Below are positions 21,654 through 32,752 of a stretch of 64,000 bases of DNA, piece by piece. The position numbers and the translations under genes are program-made. Position 1 is the stretch's first letter. Each line of letters begins with the position of its first letter. The notes beneath the pieces are model-generated. The model did not search any database, was not told the origin of the DNA, and worked only from the letters and a program-made list of their open reading frames with translations. The DNA comes from Cylicocyclus nassatus (taxonomy: Eukaryota > Nematoda > Chromadorea > Rhabditida > Strongylidae): the NCBI GenBank assembly GCA_958299035.1, contig CATQJL010000112.1, positions 20,426,812-20,490,811 of the forward strand, given 5' to 3'.

Positions 21654-23847
21654 TAGTTTAATATGAAGCATTCAAATTTTGCCAATATGTAGGCTATGAC
21701 GGAAGCTAGAACCTAGCTGTTGTTCCGCCAAATTCTGACGTCGCAGTGGATTACGGTAGATATATGGAAAGGAGAAGATTATAAATCGTTATGGATTTGG
21801 CTGAAAGTTGGCCTAGGGAGGTTATTCGACATAATGATCACAAATAACATACTGATTTTGCATGGGCTGAGGGCTTTTTTCGGATTACCGTAGCTTACGA
21901 TATGGGGTCACATCCTAAACAATGGAAAAGACGTTAATTTGTCAGACGAATATGATACTAGGCTGGTGTTTAGCAGGTCAATAACATTAATATGTGAAGT
22001 CTCTGCGGATTTTGACGTTTCCACTCCTTATTCACTAACGATTGTTCCCACCAACCTTACGTATTTCGACTTCTTGAGGGCGCTAGATCTCGATTTGTCT
22101 TTTAAATTTTCTGGTTTCCTACTGTGCCAAATGAGTCTACCTCAAGCAATTATTCACATACATTTTCGAATCATTATGCATGATTCGAGTCGCAAACGGC
22201 TTCGTTTTTGCTCATAAACCATAAATCCTCGAAATCTGGTAATTTTGAAAAATGCTTGTCCTCTTTATTTCGTTTTCAAAAATCAAACAGTTTGTGCACA
22301 GTATAGCACGCATAGAGATCTGCGGATAGCTAAAATTTGAGTGCGCCGTGAAGTTAACAAGGCAGTTGCAAAACTTATTTTCTAACCTAATACTTCTGAG
22401 GGCCTATAGTATGCAATTACATGTGTGAAAGCTGCACAGGTTTGTTTGGGTATTATAAATATAACAATTCTAGTTTTCTCGATTTATGAGTGTCTGATGT
22501 GGAGTGCAATTCTTATGAGCAAGTTGGAGATCCGTAAGAATTTGTGGACGAAGACATGTTTTTTTTGTTTTTTGAGCCTTCAGTGCGACTCAGATTTTGG
22601 ATGCAAACTTACGGGTCGAAGCTGGTGCGAACTTTTGCACATGGCTTTGTAGATACGTTAGAAATACCGTGTTCAAAGACTTTCTTCCAACCCTGTGGAG
22701 CTTGCTTTGCTCTATCAACTGGTAACCTGGAGTTTCATCAAAGATGTGAAGTATACGACTTATGAAAATCAAGCGTAAAAGACTTATGTTACAACCTAAT
22801 AAAATGACAGGCTTCATGAAATGGTTTGTTTTTTTTTTTCGCCTTTCCTGATAGTCGCCAATCACAATTGGCCCATTAGCAATGCGCAGTACAAACAGAC
22901 CGTTTCAAAATTATTCGTACCGGGAATAGCTAAATTGTCCTTTAGATTACTTAAATTACAAAATCAAAAAAAAATCCAGGTCTTCGTCCACAAATTCTTA
23001 CGGATCTCCAACTTGCTCATAAGAATTGCACTCCACATCAGACACTCATAAATCGAGAAAACTAGAATTGTTATATTTATAATACCCAAACAAACCTGTG
23101 CAGCTTTCATGTAATTGCATACTATAGGCCCTCAGAAGTATTAGGTTAGAAAATAAGTTTTGCAACTGCCTTGTTAACTTCACGGCGCACTCAAATTTTA
23201 GCTATCCGCAGATCTCTATGCGTGCTATACTGTGCACAAACTGTTTGATTTTTGAGAACGAAATAAAGAGGACAAGCATTTTTCCAAATTAGCAGATTTC
23301 GAGGATTGCCTCGATCATGCATAATGATTCGAAAATGTATGTGAATAATTGCTTGAGGTTGACTCACTTGGCACAGTAGGAAACCAGTAAATTTAAAAGA
23401 CAAATCGAGATCTAGCGCCCTCAAGAAGTCGGAATACGTAAGGTTGGTGGGAACAATCGTTAGTGAATAAGGAGTGGGAACGTCAAAATCCGCAGAGACT
23501 TCACATATTAATGTTATTGACCTGCTAAACACCAGTCTAGTATCATATTCGTCTGACAAATTAGCGTCTTTTCCATTGTTTAGGATGTGTCCCCATATCG
23601 TAAGCTACGGTAATCCGAAAAAAGCCCTCAGCCCATGCAAATTCAGTATGTTATTCTTGATCATTATGTCGAGTAACCTCCCTAGGCCAAGTTTCAGCCA
23701 AATCCATAAGGATTTATAATTTTCCCCTTTATACCATATATCTACCGTAATCCACTGCGACGTCAGAATTTGGCGGAACAACAGCTAGGTTCTAGCTTCC
23801 GTCATAGCCTACATATTGGCAAAATTTGAGTGCTTCATATTAAACTA
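21654..23847. repeat. 2.2-kb foldback with arms of about 0.9 kb
   Basis: The left arm 21654-22558 and right arm 22973-23847 are near-identical inverted copies; TTTAATATGAAGCA opens the left and is mirrored at the right. The spacer, 22559-22972, shares sequence with 48200-48440 and 27215-27262. A Helitron H1 3' end sits at each outer edge, pointing inwards. Frames such as 21939-22217 and 23191-23559 are the same sequence read in the two arms and show no domain. Confidence 0.85.
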
Positions 23848-24349
23848 CTAGCTGGCTTGCCCGGCTCCGCTCGACCCTGTCGCAACACTGTAATAAAGTC
23901 CCATCCCTATCCCTTTACAGCCTTTCCCTGTGCCCACTTCTACACTTCATTTCCCGTTCCCTGTGTTGTTTTCGAAATCAGCATGCCCACTTACTTCCCT
24001 GTGCCAACTTCCAGCCCAGTAACTCAAACTTTGGAAAAATCGATAAAATCGATAAAAGTAGTGGATAATTCTAAAAATTCATATCGTATTCGAAGTTTCC
24101 ATGCCCACTTACCCCTCTGTGCCAACTCGCAGCCCTGTAGGTAAACTCTACAAAAAAATCGGTAAAAATTGATAAAATCGATATCGATCCATAACGAAAA
24201 GTAGCCTGTGACACCGGCCCGGCCCCGAAGTGTTATGTGTGCCAAGTTTGGTCCGGATCGGTTCAGAAATGGAATTTTCTATTCGGAACATACGTACATA
24301 CATACAGGCAGACAGACATACAAACATACATTCAGCTTTATATATAAAA
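23848..24349 (-). mobile_element. complete short Helitron H1
   Basis: On the minus strand it starts TTTTATATATAAAGCTGAAT, passes TGTTTGTATGTCTG repeats, ATTTCTGAACCGATCCGGAC and two ATCGATTTTATCGAT-type units, and ends GGAGCCGGGCAAGCCAGCTAG followed by T. About 500 bp, no coding. The first bases read TTTT rather than TCTT and follow G rather than A, so the 5' boundary is slightly uncertain. Confidence 0.75.
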
Positions 24350-24839
24350 CTAGCGAGCTAGTAGGTGGGTGTGGGCAGATACATTGATTTCTGCCATTAA
24401 TTAACTAAAACTCCCAAGAAAGAGAATTTCCATCTTCCCAGCGACCTTTCGCGTATAGTGAGTAGTAGAAACAAACACTATGCTCTTAGGAAAAGAAGCT
24501 ACTACCAGTGACTATCCGCAAAGCATCTCTGCTGTTCCTTTTGCAGATACCTTCGCCCAGATACCAAGGCTCTTAAACAAGGAAGCTACCTCCATGCACC
24601 TGTTTAGAACAGCTGATTCATCCCAAAACTCAGATTGATTCCCAGGAAAGTGCCAATTTAATGGAAGCGTCAAGTTATGTCTTCCAGCAGCCGAAAACTC
24701 AGATATGTAGATAGAAACGAAGCAGTATTTTTTTTCGATGATGTTTTGCCAGTGAACGGACTCTTTTCTTAGAACAGACTAAAACTTGCCCGACGCCTTC
24801 TTTTGAAGGACAATCTTACCGAAACTGTCCTGTCGCATA
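24350..24839. other. no gene seen
   Basis: Anonymous DNA leading into the tandem array. The words AAGAAGCTACTACC and GGAAGCTACCTCC hint at very diverged repeat units. Confidence 0.4.
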
Positions 24840-27210
24840 AAACCCTAGGTCTTTCCATCCATCGAAACCAAGCTCCTTATGCTTCCGCTTTTAGGGGCAA
24901 AAGCATGGTTGAGAAGAAGGGGCCGTAATCTCCAGCAAGTTCCTTTATAATTAAATATTGACACCTAAAATTTTTTAGCGCAAATATCTTGCTGCCTGAG
25001 CCCTAAGTCTTTTCTTTCCTCGAGACCAAGCTCCCTGTTTTTTTGCTTCTACTCAGACAATCGCCGGGGGCAGGCGGGCACCGGAAAGATAGATTGCTGA
25101 TCTCTCGCACCCCGCTCGCGGATTTTTTGGAAAGCAATCAGGACTTTTCGGAAGACCGCTTGCTGAGTTCTCGATTCCTCAGAGATTCAGCAATATATCT
25201 GCAAAAAACAAAGGCGAAAAAAATTCAACAGGCGGTCTCTCAAAAATCCGCTGACTCAGCAAGCGGTCTTCCGAAAAGTCGTGATTGCTTTCCAAAAAAT
25301 CCGCAAGCGGGGTGCGAGAAAACAGCAATCTATTTTTCCGGTGCCCGCCTGCCCCCAGCGATTATCTGAGTAGGGGCAAAAGTGTGGTTTTAGCGAAGTT
25401 TAAAAGGCCAAAATTTTCAGAGAAGATAATTTCCTGTCGCAAGAAGCTCATGAGTCTGTCTTTCCCTCGAGATCACTTTTCTGCCTTCAGAGGCAGAAGT
25501 TCAATTTTTGCAGAGCAGAATGATCACAAGTGAATTTCAAACAAGTTTCTGTAAATAAACATTGACACCCAGAAATTTTCAGCGTAAGTAACTTGCTGGC
25601 TAAGCTTATGAGTCTCTTCCCCTCAAGACCAAGCAATCTGTGCTTTTCTGCTTTTAGGGCTAGAAGTGTGGTTTTTGATTTTTGTGGTTTTGCCAAGTTT
25701 GGGAGTCAAACGACTTAGCGAAAATGTCCTTTCGGATGAAACTCATGGGCTGCCCTTCCCTAGAGACTAAATTCCCTGTGCTTTTCTGCTTTTAGGGGCA
25801 GAAGTACTGGTTTTTGCGAAGTAGAAGGGGCCGAAAGTTTCTGTGAAAATGTCCTGTGGCAAGAAGCTCATGGACTGTCCTTCCCTAGAGATTAACTTCC
25901 CTGTGCTTTTCTGCTTTTAAGGGCAAAAATACTCGTTTTTGCGAAGTCTAGGGGTCAAACATCTTAGCGAAAATGTCCTGTCGGATGAAGCTCATGGGTC
26001 TGTCCTTCTATCGAGAGCACTTTCTGCTTTTTTACTTCTAGAGGCAGAAGTATGGTTTTTACAAAGTATAAGGACCAGAAGTAAATTTTGAAGCCAGTTT
26101 TTGTACAAATAAACATTGACACCCAGAAATTTTCAGCGAAAGTATCTTGCTGGCTGAGCTTATGAGTCTTTTCCCGAGACCAAAAGGGTCAGAAGTAAAT
26201 TTCAAGCAAGTTCTGTATAATCACTGACACCCAGAAACTTCTGAAATATCTTGCTGCCTGAGGCCATATTTCTTTCTTCCCTCGAGACCAAGCTCCCTGT
26301 CTTTTTTGCTTTCAGGATCAGAAGTGTGGTTTTTGAGTTTGTGGTTCTTGCGAAGTTTGGGGGCCAAAAGTTTCAGTGAAAATGTCCTGTCGGATGAAGC
26401 TCATGGGTCTGTCCTTCTATCGAGAGCACTTTCTGCTTTTTTACTTCTAGAGGCAGAAGTATGGTTTTTACAAAGTAGAAGGACCAGAAGTAAATTTTGA
26501 AGCCAGTTTCTGTACAAATAAACATTGACACCCAGAAATTTTCAGCGAAAGTATCTTGCTGGCTGAGCTTATGAGTCTTTTCCCTCCGAGACCAAAAGGG
26601 TCAGAAGTAGATTTCAAGCAAGTTCTGTATAATCACTGACACTCAGAAACTTCTGAAATATCTTGCTGCCTGAGGCCATATTTCTTTCTTCCCTCGAGAC
26701 CAAGCTCCCTGTCTTTTTTTGCTTTCAGGATCAGAAGTGTGGTTTTTGAGTTTGTGGTTCTTGCGAAGTTTGGGGGCCAAAAGTTTCAGTGAAAATGTCT
26801 TGTAGGATGAAGCTCATGGGTCTTTCTCCTAGACCACTTTTCTACCTTCAGAGGCAGAAGTCCGGTTTTTGCAGCGTAGAATGGCCACAGGAGAATTTCA
26901 AAAAGTTTCTGTAGAATAAACATTGACACCCAGAAATTTTCAGCGGAAGTATCTTGCTGGCTGAGCTTATGAGTCTCCTCCATTCGAGACCAAGCTATCT
27001 GTGCCGTTTTGCTTCTGAGGGTAGAAGTATGGGTATTGCAGAGTAGAATGGCCACGAACTTCAAACAAGTTTCTATATAATAAAACATCGACATCCAAAA
27101 ACTTCTGGCGAAAATATCTTGCTCTGAGGCCATAATTCTTTCTTCCCTCGAGACCAAGCTCCTTGTGCTTTTTTTGCTTTTAGGGCCAAAAGTGTGGTTT
27201 TTGAGTTTTG
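24840..27210 (+). repeat. old tandem array with a younger 410-bp higher-order duplication
   Basis: Units of about 125-140 bp recur with words such as CGAGACCAAGCTCCCTGT, TGCTTTTAGGGGCAGAAGT, GTGGTTTTTG and CCCAGAAATTTTCAGCG. Two adjoining segments, about 25976-26385 and 26386-26795, are nearly identical over 410 bp, while the rest is strongly diverged. There is no coding potential that holds between units. Confidence 0.75.
25052..25370. mobile_element. TA-flanked MITE with CTCAGACAATCGCCGG ends
   Basis: TA / CTCAGACAATCGCCGGGGGC at the left and the complement of GCCCCCAGCGATTATCTGAG / TA at the right. The long inverted arms include AAGCGGTCTTCCGAAAAGTC. The host array word GCTT(C)TAGGGGCAAAAG is split at TA, which proves insertion. 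Confidence 0.85.
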
Positions 27211-27672
27211 TGGTTCGTACCGGGAATAGCTAAATTGTCCTTTAGATTACTTAAATTGCAAAATTTCAGTTAGTGCTTCATCTACAAATCAGTTTTGAAG
27301 CAATCGGTTTGCTAGAAAAAAAGAATAGTAAGAAAAACTTAAGAACGGGTTGCCAAAGTGTGTTGAGATTTTTTCCATTGAATCTTCGTTACAATAAGTT
27401 CATTAGCATTGTAATCTAAAAAGAGAATTTGTCCATTTCATCCCAATAAGGCTCATTCGAGCTTGTAAAAAAAAACTCCGAAGTTTCACTGTTTATTCAT
27501 AAAAGATGTGAGATGTGATAATGAAAATGATATTCTTTTATTTTATGTGTTTTTCTGTTATTTTAAATAATTTAGGTGCAATTGTTATAATAAATCAAAG
27601 AACATGACATTACTTTTGTAGTTTTCAAACTATCTCGTTATAAATCATCAAGAAAACTCATCTATATATATA
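27211..27672. other. no gene seen
   Basis: Starts with about 48 bases (GTACCGGGAATAGCTAAATT, then GTCCTTTAGATTACTTAAAT) identical to 22918-22967. The rest is AT-rich and featureless. Confidence 0.5.
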
Positions 27673-27905
27673 CAGTGCTGGACATAATTATAGAGACACT
27701 TTAGAAATCGTCGTAATTTTCGTTCTTGTCAGTGAATCTGTCTGAAACTTTGCTGTATGGTGTATGTAAGCATGTAAGCCTACCGTAACTCCTCACAACG
27801 GCTTCCAATCCCGTTGATTTCGAACGGAGAAAAATGGAAAAATTCGAAAAAGCCCGTTTTGCAAGCTGGACATAATTATAGGGACACCTGGCCTTTTTAA
27901 ACATT
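27673..27905 (+). mobile_element. Tc1-like transposon end
   Basis: TA followed by CAGTGCTGGACATAATTATA and GAGACACT resembles the Tc1 terminus (CAGTGCTGGCC...). A second copy of GCTGGACATAATTATAGGGA in the same orientation near 27869 looks like a subterminal direct repeat. No opposite end and no DDE transposase frame is found to 28960, so it is a fragment. Confidence 0.55.
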
Positions 27906-28974
27906 ATCGCATTCCTTGACTCCCAAATTTTTTTGTAGAGTTACATCCCAGGATATGAAACTTTTGCAGCACCCAGGACCTTCATGCTACACAAGGAAAG
28001 ATAATCCTTGCATTTTTCGTTTCCAAAGGCATCAGAAGTCAAACTGCGTCAACAAACAGCTGGTTTGAGGAGTTTTCAAGCCCGCGTTTATTTCAAATGA
28101 GAGTCCTGGAATACACTCAGTTTTTTTTGATAGATAAGGTGAAGAGCGCTTTCGTAAACTCCGCGTAATCGTTGATATTGACAATCAGACTCCAAACCTC
28201 ACCATAGGGTTGTCGCGCTTTTGCACCACAAAACTCGATTTTCAAGTCACAGAAAACGCTGCAATGTAGCCGCAACAATACACGTACAACAATAAACTTG
28301 TGTGCCTAGTCAGGAAAAAATTCCGGGGTTGCACATTCTGGTTCAGCCGCAGTTGTCATTGAGAGTTGAGTCGAGCACTCTGCACAATCATATCCAACTC
28401 AAATCAAGAAATCGAACAGGAGACCGCTTGAAACTTCAAAATCTTGATAATCTCAGCTACCGCGCAAAATGAGACATGAAACACTTTGTAATGTATATTG
28501 CTTTGTGACTCACATAAGCATTATGGTCAAAACCAGAAATAACTTCAAGGCTTGTTGCAAATCACTTTTTGCAGAATGAAGTCCTCAATTAGCCTGCATA
28601 TAGGATCTGTAGAGATCTGCAACCAGTGCATATGGACTCTCATACATACTAGCAATGTCATTACTCCAGTTCACGCTAATGACAACATTGCGGAAAGAGT
28701 TTGAAGGCATAAATTTACACGCAGGCCTGCGGTTAGATCTATGTCGGGCGCGTGGATACGAAAACTCTTTTCTACTGCTCACACAAGCATCTATAAATTG
28801 CCTAGAAGAGGAATGCCGTGATTTCGCATTATATGAAGAAAAATGGTTGTAAAAGCAGACGACACTCTTACAATAGGTAAGAAGGATTTGAGTCATTTAA
28901 TAATTTCATTACACCCGATCCCGCTGCAAAATCGTTTTTATAGCTGTTAATAGAGCAGTACGCGAACTTACGAT
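27906..28974. other. no gene seen
   Basis: No domain in any frame. Frames at 28585-28896 and 28655-28852 overlap on opposite strands. The part next to 28975 may be further decayed MULE sequence, but I cannot show it. Confidence 0.4.
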
Positions 28975-30140
28975 GACAAATGTTCCTGAGGTGCTGCGAA
29001 ACTTCCCAGATGGAAGCACGTTCTTGCAAGTGCAAGAACCATGTCTGCATATGTATGTGTCGCAGACTATCATCAGGGTCGGTTGTACACATAGAAGTTA
29101 CGAAAATAGTTTTTCTCGTTTTTAGCGTGCTGTTTCGCATGATCTTTTCGCGCTCGTTGGAGATGGCATACACAGATAATCCTCGAAGTCGACGTGGAGC
29201 TGCAGTACGTGTGGACGGGGGGCAAGTGTATACAGTGCATGGGATTTGCCGAGGGGATTTGAGGTGAAGGCGTACAATATCAACTGCATCGATAGATTCC
29301 TCTGCAGATACCGCTGCTCTACGCCGTCACAAAGTACAAGCGCGAGGAAGACTACGTCACCATCTTCAACAACTTGAAAGCCGCGATAGAAGAGGCGATA
29401 GAAGGATTGAGTCTGACGGAAACACGATAAGAGTAGATCTTGGATTTCGAACAGGCTGCTATTAATGCCGCAAAGAGAATTTTTCTAAATGCCTCCTTGG
29501 AGGGATGCGCATGCCATCTATGCCAGGCGTGGGTGAGGAGACGGAATACCTTGGAAATCTTCGCTTCCTGAAGGGTCCTGAAAGATGCGGAAGCGTAGTC
29601 CAATGGTGGTGGACGTTGAAAGGTCTTCCACTTCTCCACACGGAATACTTCACCACCTTGAAGCGATGAGAAGGCCACCCGTAGAACGCGAACATCCTGC
29701 GTACGGGCCATGCAAGAAATTTTTAAACTACTTGCGGGACACCTTGCTCGGCGGCCATTCAAGACAATGTCCAGCGAACAACCAACACCGCCGAGAACTA
29801 CCACGGGTGAGCTTGCAGCTTTTGTAATTGACTTTTTTTATTGAAGTTTCTCATTTCAGAAGGCTGAGGAAAATTCTCGGCAAGAAACATCCACCTCTAG
29901 CGCAGCTGATATTGACCTTCCGCAGCTTTACGCTAATGTCAAACGGGACTTTGGCAAGAATGGAATTGAGAAGGAGCGAGCCCAAGATGCTTAGAGAAAG
30001 GGAAAGGATAAGAAGGGAGGAGGTGGAAGGCACCATGGCCTCATTTGCGACACTTCGTAGTGAAAATCTCCTCGATACCGTTAAGGTAGAGGAGTATTTA
30101 CGAAGAATGTCCAAGTATACATCGGACAAGGCAATCTAAG
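28975..30140 (+). pseudogene. decayed Mutator-like (MULE) transposase
   Basis: Pieces of a MULE DDE domain lie in order on the plus strand, in shifting frames: LRNFPDGSTFLQVQEP (about 28993-29040), VDGGQVYTVHG (29211 on), IPLLYAVTKYKREEDYVTIF (29308 on), DFEQAAINAAKRIF (29443 on) and LEGCACHLCQAWVRRRN. The VDG, DFE and C..H elements match the catalytic Asp positions and Cys/His motif of the family. A TTTCATTTCAG acceptor at 29859 precedes an exon-like stretch (DIDLPQLYANVKRDFG) that ends in TAG at about 29995. At least two frame changes separate the motifs, although some may be introns (GT-AG pairs are possible near 29260-29307). No terminal inverted repeats were found. Confidence 0.6.
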
Positions 30141-30718
30141 AGGCGGCGATGGATTTTTTGTGTTCGTTAGTGATGCTTGATGCATGTAACGTTGTGTGAC
30201 ACGTCAATGTGAAGCTGTTTGCAGCTAACGAACTTTAGAGATGTTTGGTTTAGTGTAATGCACGCTAAGATAGATTCGGAGTATATCAGTGTATTGCAAG
30301 CTTGCTTGATGTACAGAGACCATATTTTAGGAGAATGCATGACCAATCTTAGTGACGGACTTACTTTAACACGCACTTGCTAATATAACTGTTCTGACGG
30401 ACAATTTTGATGATTTTGGACGGCTTTGGATGGCTTTTCGACGAGTCTGGATTTGCAATTTGAATATTTTCGATCGCCATCTACTTTCGCAAACTTACCT
30501 ATTTGAAACACGACTTTTATAAGTTTCTTTTGCGCATTTTTCTTAATCTCCCCCCCCCCCCCCCACCCGCCGAGTAAAATATTTATTAGACTTAATACAA
30601 AGAGTAAAGATTTTTTCGCTTGAATTGTGACATTCTTCGCTCATCAGACGACTGACTTGCTTTGCAAAGGTCAACTAATTGGCTATCGAATAGCGCAAAT
30701 GCGACTATTGCAGTGAGT
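30141..30718. other. no gene seen; poly(C) at 30550
   Basis: A run of C at about 30550-30566 is the only feature. Confidence 0.5.
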
Positions 30719-30731
30719 ATCGTAAAAGATT

Positions 30732-31016
30732 AGGATAAAGGATGAAGGATTCGGCATCTTCAATACCCTCTGGGGGCATGCGCCGAACGCACACACTAAC
30801 TTCATGGTCGAAGAGGCAATTGTATGCGTGCGAGCCTATTACAGTGACTTGCGGGGGCCAGCCATTTCCAAATCAGTGCTTTTATCCTCCCGGATTACTC
30901 CGGTACCAATTCACCGGCCCCGGAGGGTAGAGGGCTTGGTTGGCCCAGGGGCGGGGATCGAACCTGTGTCCGATTTGGTCATAGCGGCGCCTCATACCAC
31001 TACGCCACTCGTCCTC
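30732..31016 (-). mobile_element. tRNA-derived SINE with target-site duplication
   Basis: Minus strand: A box TGGCGTAGTGG (30997-31007) and B box GGTTCGATCCC (30954-30964), the internal RNA polymerase III promoter of a tRNA, followed by a non-tRNA body (GGAAATGGCTGGCCCCCGCA, TTCGGCGCATGCCCCCAGAG). The flanks ATCGTAAAAGATT (30719-30731) and ATCGTAAAAGGTT (31017-31029) are a 13-bp target duplication with one mismatch. Anticodon-arm pairing is poor, so this is not a tRNA gene. I associate this SINE type with strongylid nematodes, from memory only. Confidence 0.85.
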
Positions 31017-31106
31017 ATCGTAAAAGGTTGAGAAGGTTATTTCGGAAAAAATGAACAATATGAAGTAAAAAGATTTCTGTAAAGCCATTCAAGAATTGCA
31101 GCCTTA

Positions 31107-31811
31107 GGCCCGTATGCACGTACATCCCCGCGGGGAGGGGAGGGGATCTGAGAGGGGAAGCGCCATATCTCTCTGCTCTAGATATCTTTCTTCTTTCTTC
31201 TCTATCGTGCTTATGAGGGTTCTCATACCCTTATACCTGCGCATAATAGATGCCAGGTTACTGCTATACAAGATTAAATATTCACTATTTCTTCCGATCC
31301 CCTGGGGATCTCCAGGGGATCGTCTCACATTTTCGAAGTCGTTTATCTTCCTGAAAAATGAATGAATACTACGATACTGCTGAGCATGTTTTCAACAGAA
31401 GAAATGAAATCCGAAGATTTCGATTTTTCGATAATCCCTGGCTCGCAAGCAGCGGTTCATCGAAGATTTTGATATTTTGAGATTTCACTCATTACTACCA
31501 TAAACATGTTTAGCAGTGCTGTAGTATATTCATAGTACAATTTTGGAGCATTTTCATCGAGTTTTCAGGAAGATAAATAGCTTTGAAAATATGAGGTGAT
31601 CCCTGGGGATCCCCAGGGGATCAGACGAAATAGTGAATATCTAATCTTGTATGGCAGTAACCTCGCATCCGTTATGCGCAAGTATCAGTGTATGAGAACC
31701 TTCAAAACCAAGACAGAAAAAGAAGAAGAAAGATACATAGACTAGCGAGATATGACGCTTCCCCTCTCAGATCCCCTCCCCTCTCCGCGGGGATGTACGT
31801 GCATACGGGCC
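31107..31811. mobile_element. TTA-flanked foldback, Harbinger-like ends
   Basis: TTA (31104-31106) / GGCCCGTATGCACGTACATC ... GATGTACGTGCATACGGGCC / TTA (31812-31814). The arms of about 220 bp are nearly perfect inverted repeats, including CCCCGCGG, GGGGATCTGAGAGGGGAAGC and the CCCTGGGGATC block. A 3-bp TTA duplication with GG ends fits PIF/Harbinger MITEs. No transposase. Inner frames are mirror images of one another. Confidence 0.8.
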
Positions 31812-31974
31812 TTAGAATGTCAGAAGAGGAGTTTATAAAGAATTTGGAATCAAGCCGGCTCTTACCTCTCTGAAATTTGTTCATCAAATTTCCAATCTTT
31901 GTATTTGTTCTTTTCTGTTCTCTCGACCGGACTTCGATTCATATATATGGAATCAATAGTATCTTCAGTAGTTG

Positions 31975-32752
31975 TGTAGTTTAGTAAAGAAAATACATCA
32001 TTTACAATCAATTCTGTCAGAGGACAAGCCTGATATAGTTTTTGTTACGGAGACATGGCTTACGGGAAAAAATTAGTGATAGTGAAGTTATAGGAAATCT
32101 TCCTTATATAATTTTGCGTGTAGACAGACATAGCCGCAGAAACGGTGGAGTCTGTTGCTTAGCAAAAAGTACTCTTCTAGTTAAATCTTGCATTATTGAC
32201 AATAGTACAATGTCAAACATCCTATGCATCGACATATCCTCTTCACGTGAGCCTACCTGGTCACGCTTTTTAGCGGTTTACCGTCCCCTAAATAGCTCAT
32301 ATGCAAGTGATGAAAAAGTAATCGAATCGTTGTGTAATTTTGTTAGCGAATACGAAAAGACAATAGTTTTGGGAGATTTTAATCTACAGATAAATTGGCC
32401 CGAGCCTCAACCTCTTAATAGAACTTCATCAATTTATCTCGAGTTTTTCCATAACTCTAGTTTAAAGCAGTTTGTTACAGAACCAACACACCGCTCCCAT
32501 GTTCTTGATCTCGTGTTTTCGACCTCACCTATTGTCTCGGATGCGCGCACTATGCCTCCTCTTGCAAATTCCGATCATCGTATAGTCGAATTTTCAGTCT
32601 CTATGAAATTGACCAGTCACATTCCTCTGCCAACACCTGATTTTCGAAAAGTCGACTATATTTCTCTTAATAGATATTTCGAAACCATTGATTGGCTGGC
32701 TATATTTGACCAGTATGAATCAGCAGAGACGTATACTACCGTTTTTGTGTGA
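31975..32752 (+). pseudogene. non-LTR retrotransposon, apurinic endonuclease part
   Basis: Domain order of a LINE endonuclease: DIVFVTETWLTG (catalytic Glu; about 32028-32070), a frameshift, then RRNGGVCCLAKS, a central VLGDFNLQINWP (32369 on; Asp/Asn of the active site), THRSHVLDLVFS and a final SDHRIVEF (SDH motif, 32571 on). The enzyme would nick target DNA to prime reverse transcription. The 5' end is truncated before the first conserved Asn, and the frame is broken at about 32075 and again at 32750. The element is of the CR1/Jockey kind by its endonuclease and RT motifs; the exact clade is not determined. Confidence 0.85.

Noticed and set aside
27869..27905. Right end of the Tc1-like element
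   Set aside because: The second GCTGGACATAATTATAG copy has the same orientation as the first, so it cannot be the opposite terminus.
30920..31020. tRNA gene on the minus strand
   Set aside because: A and B boxes are present but the cloverleaf does not close, and a non-tRNA body plus TSD follow; called a SINE.
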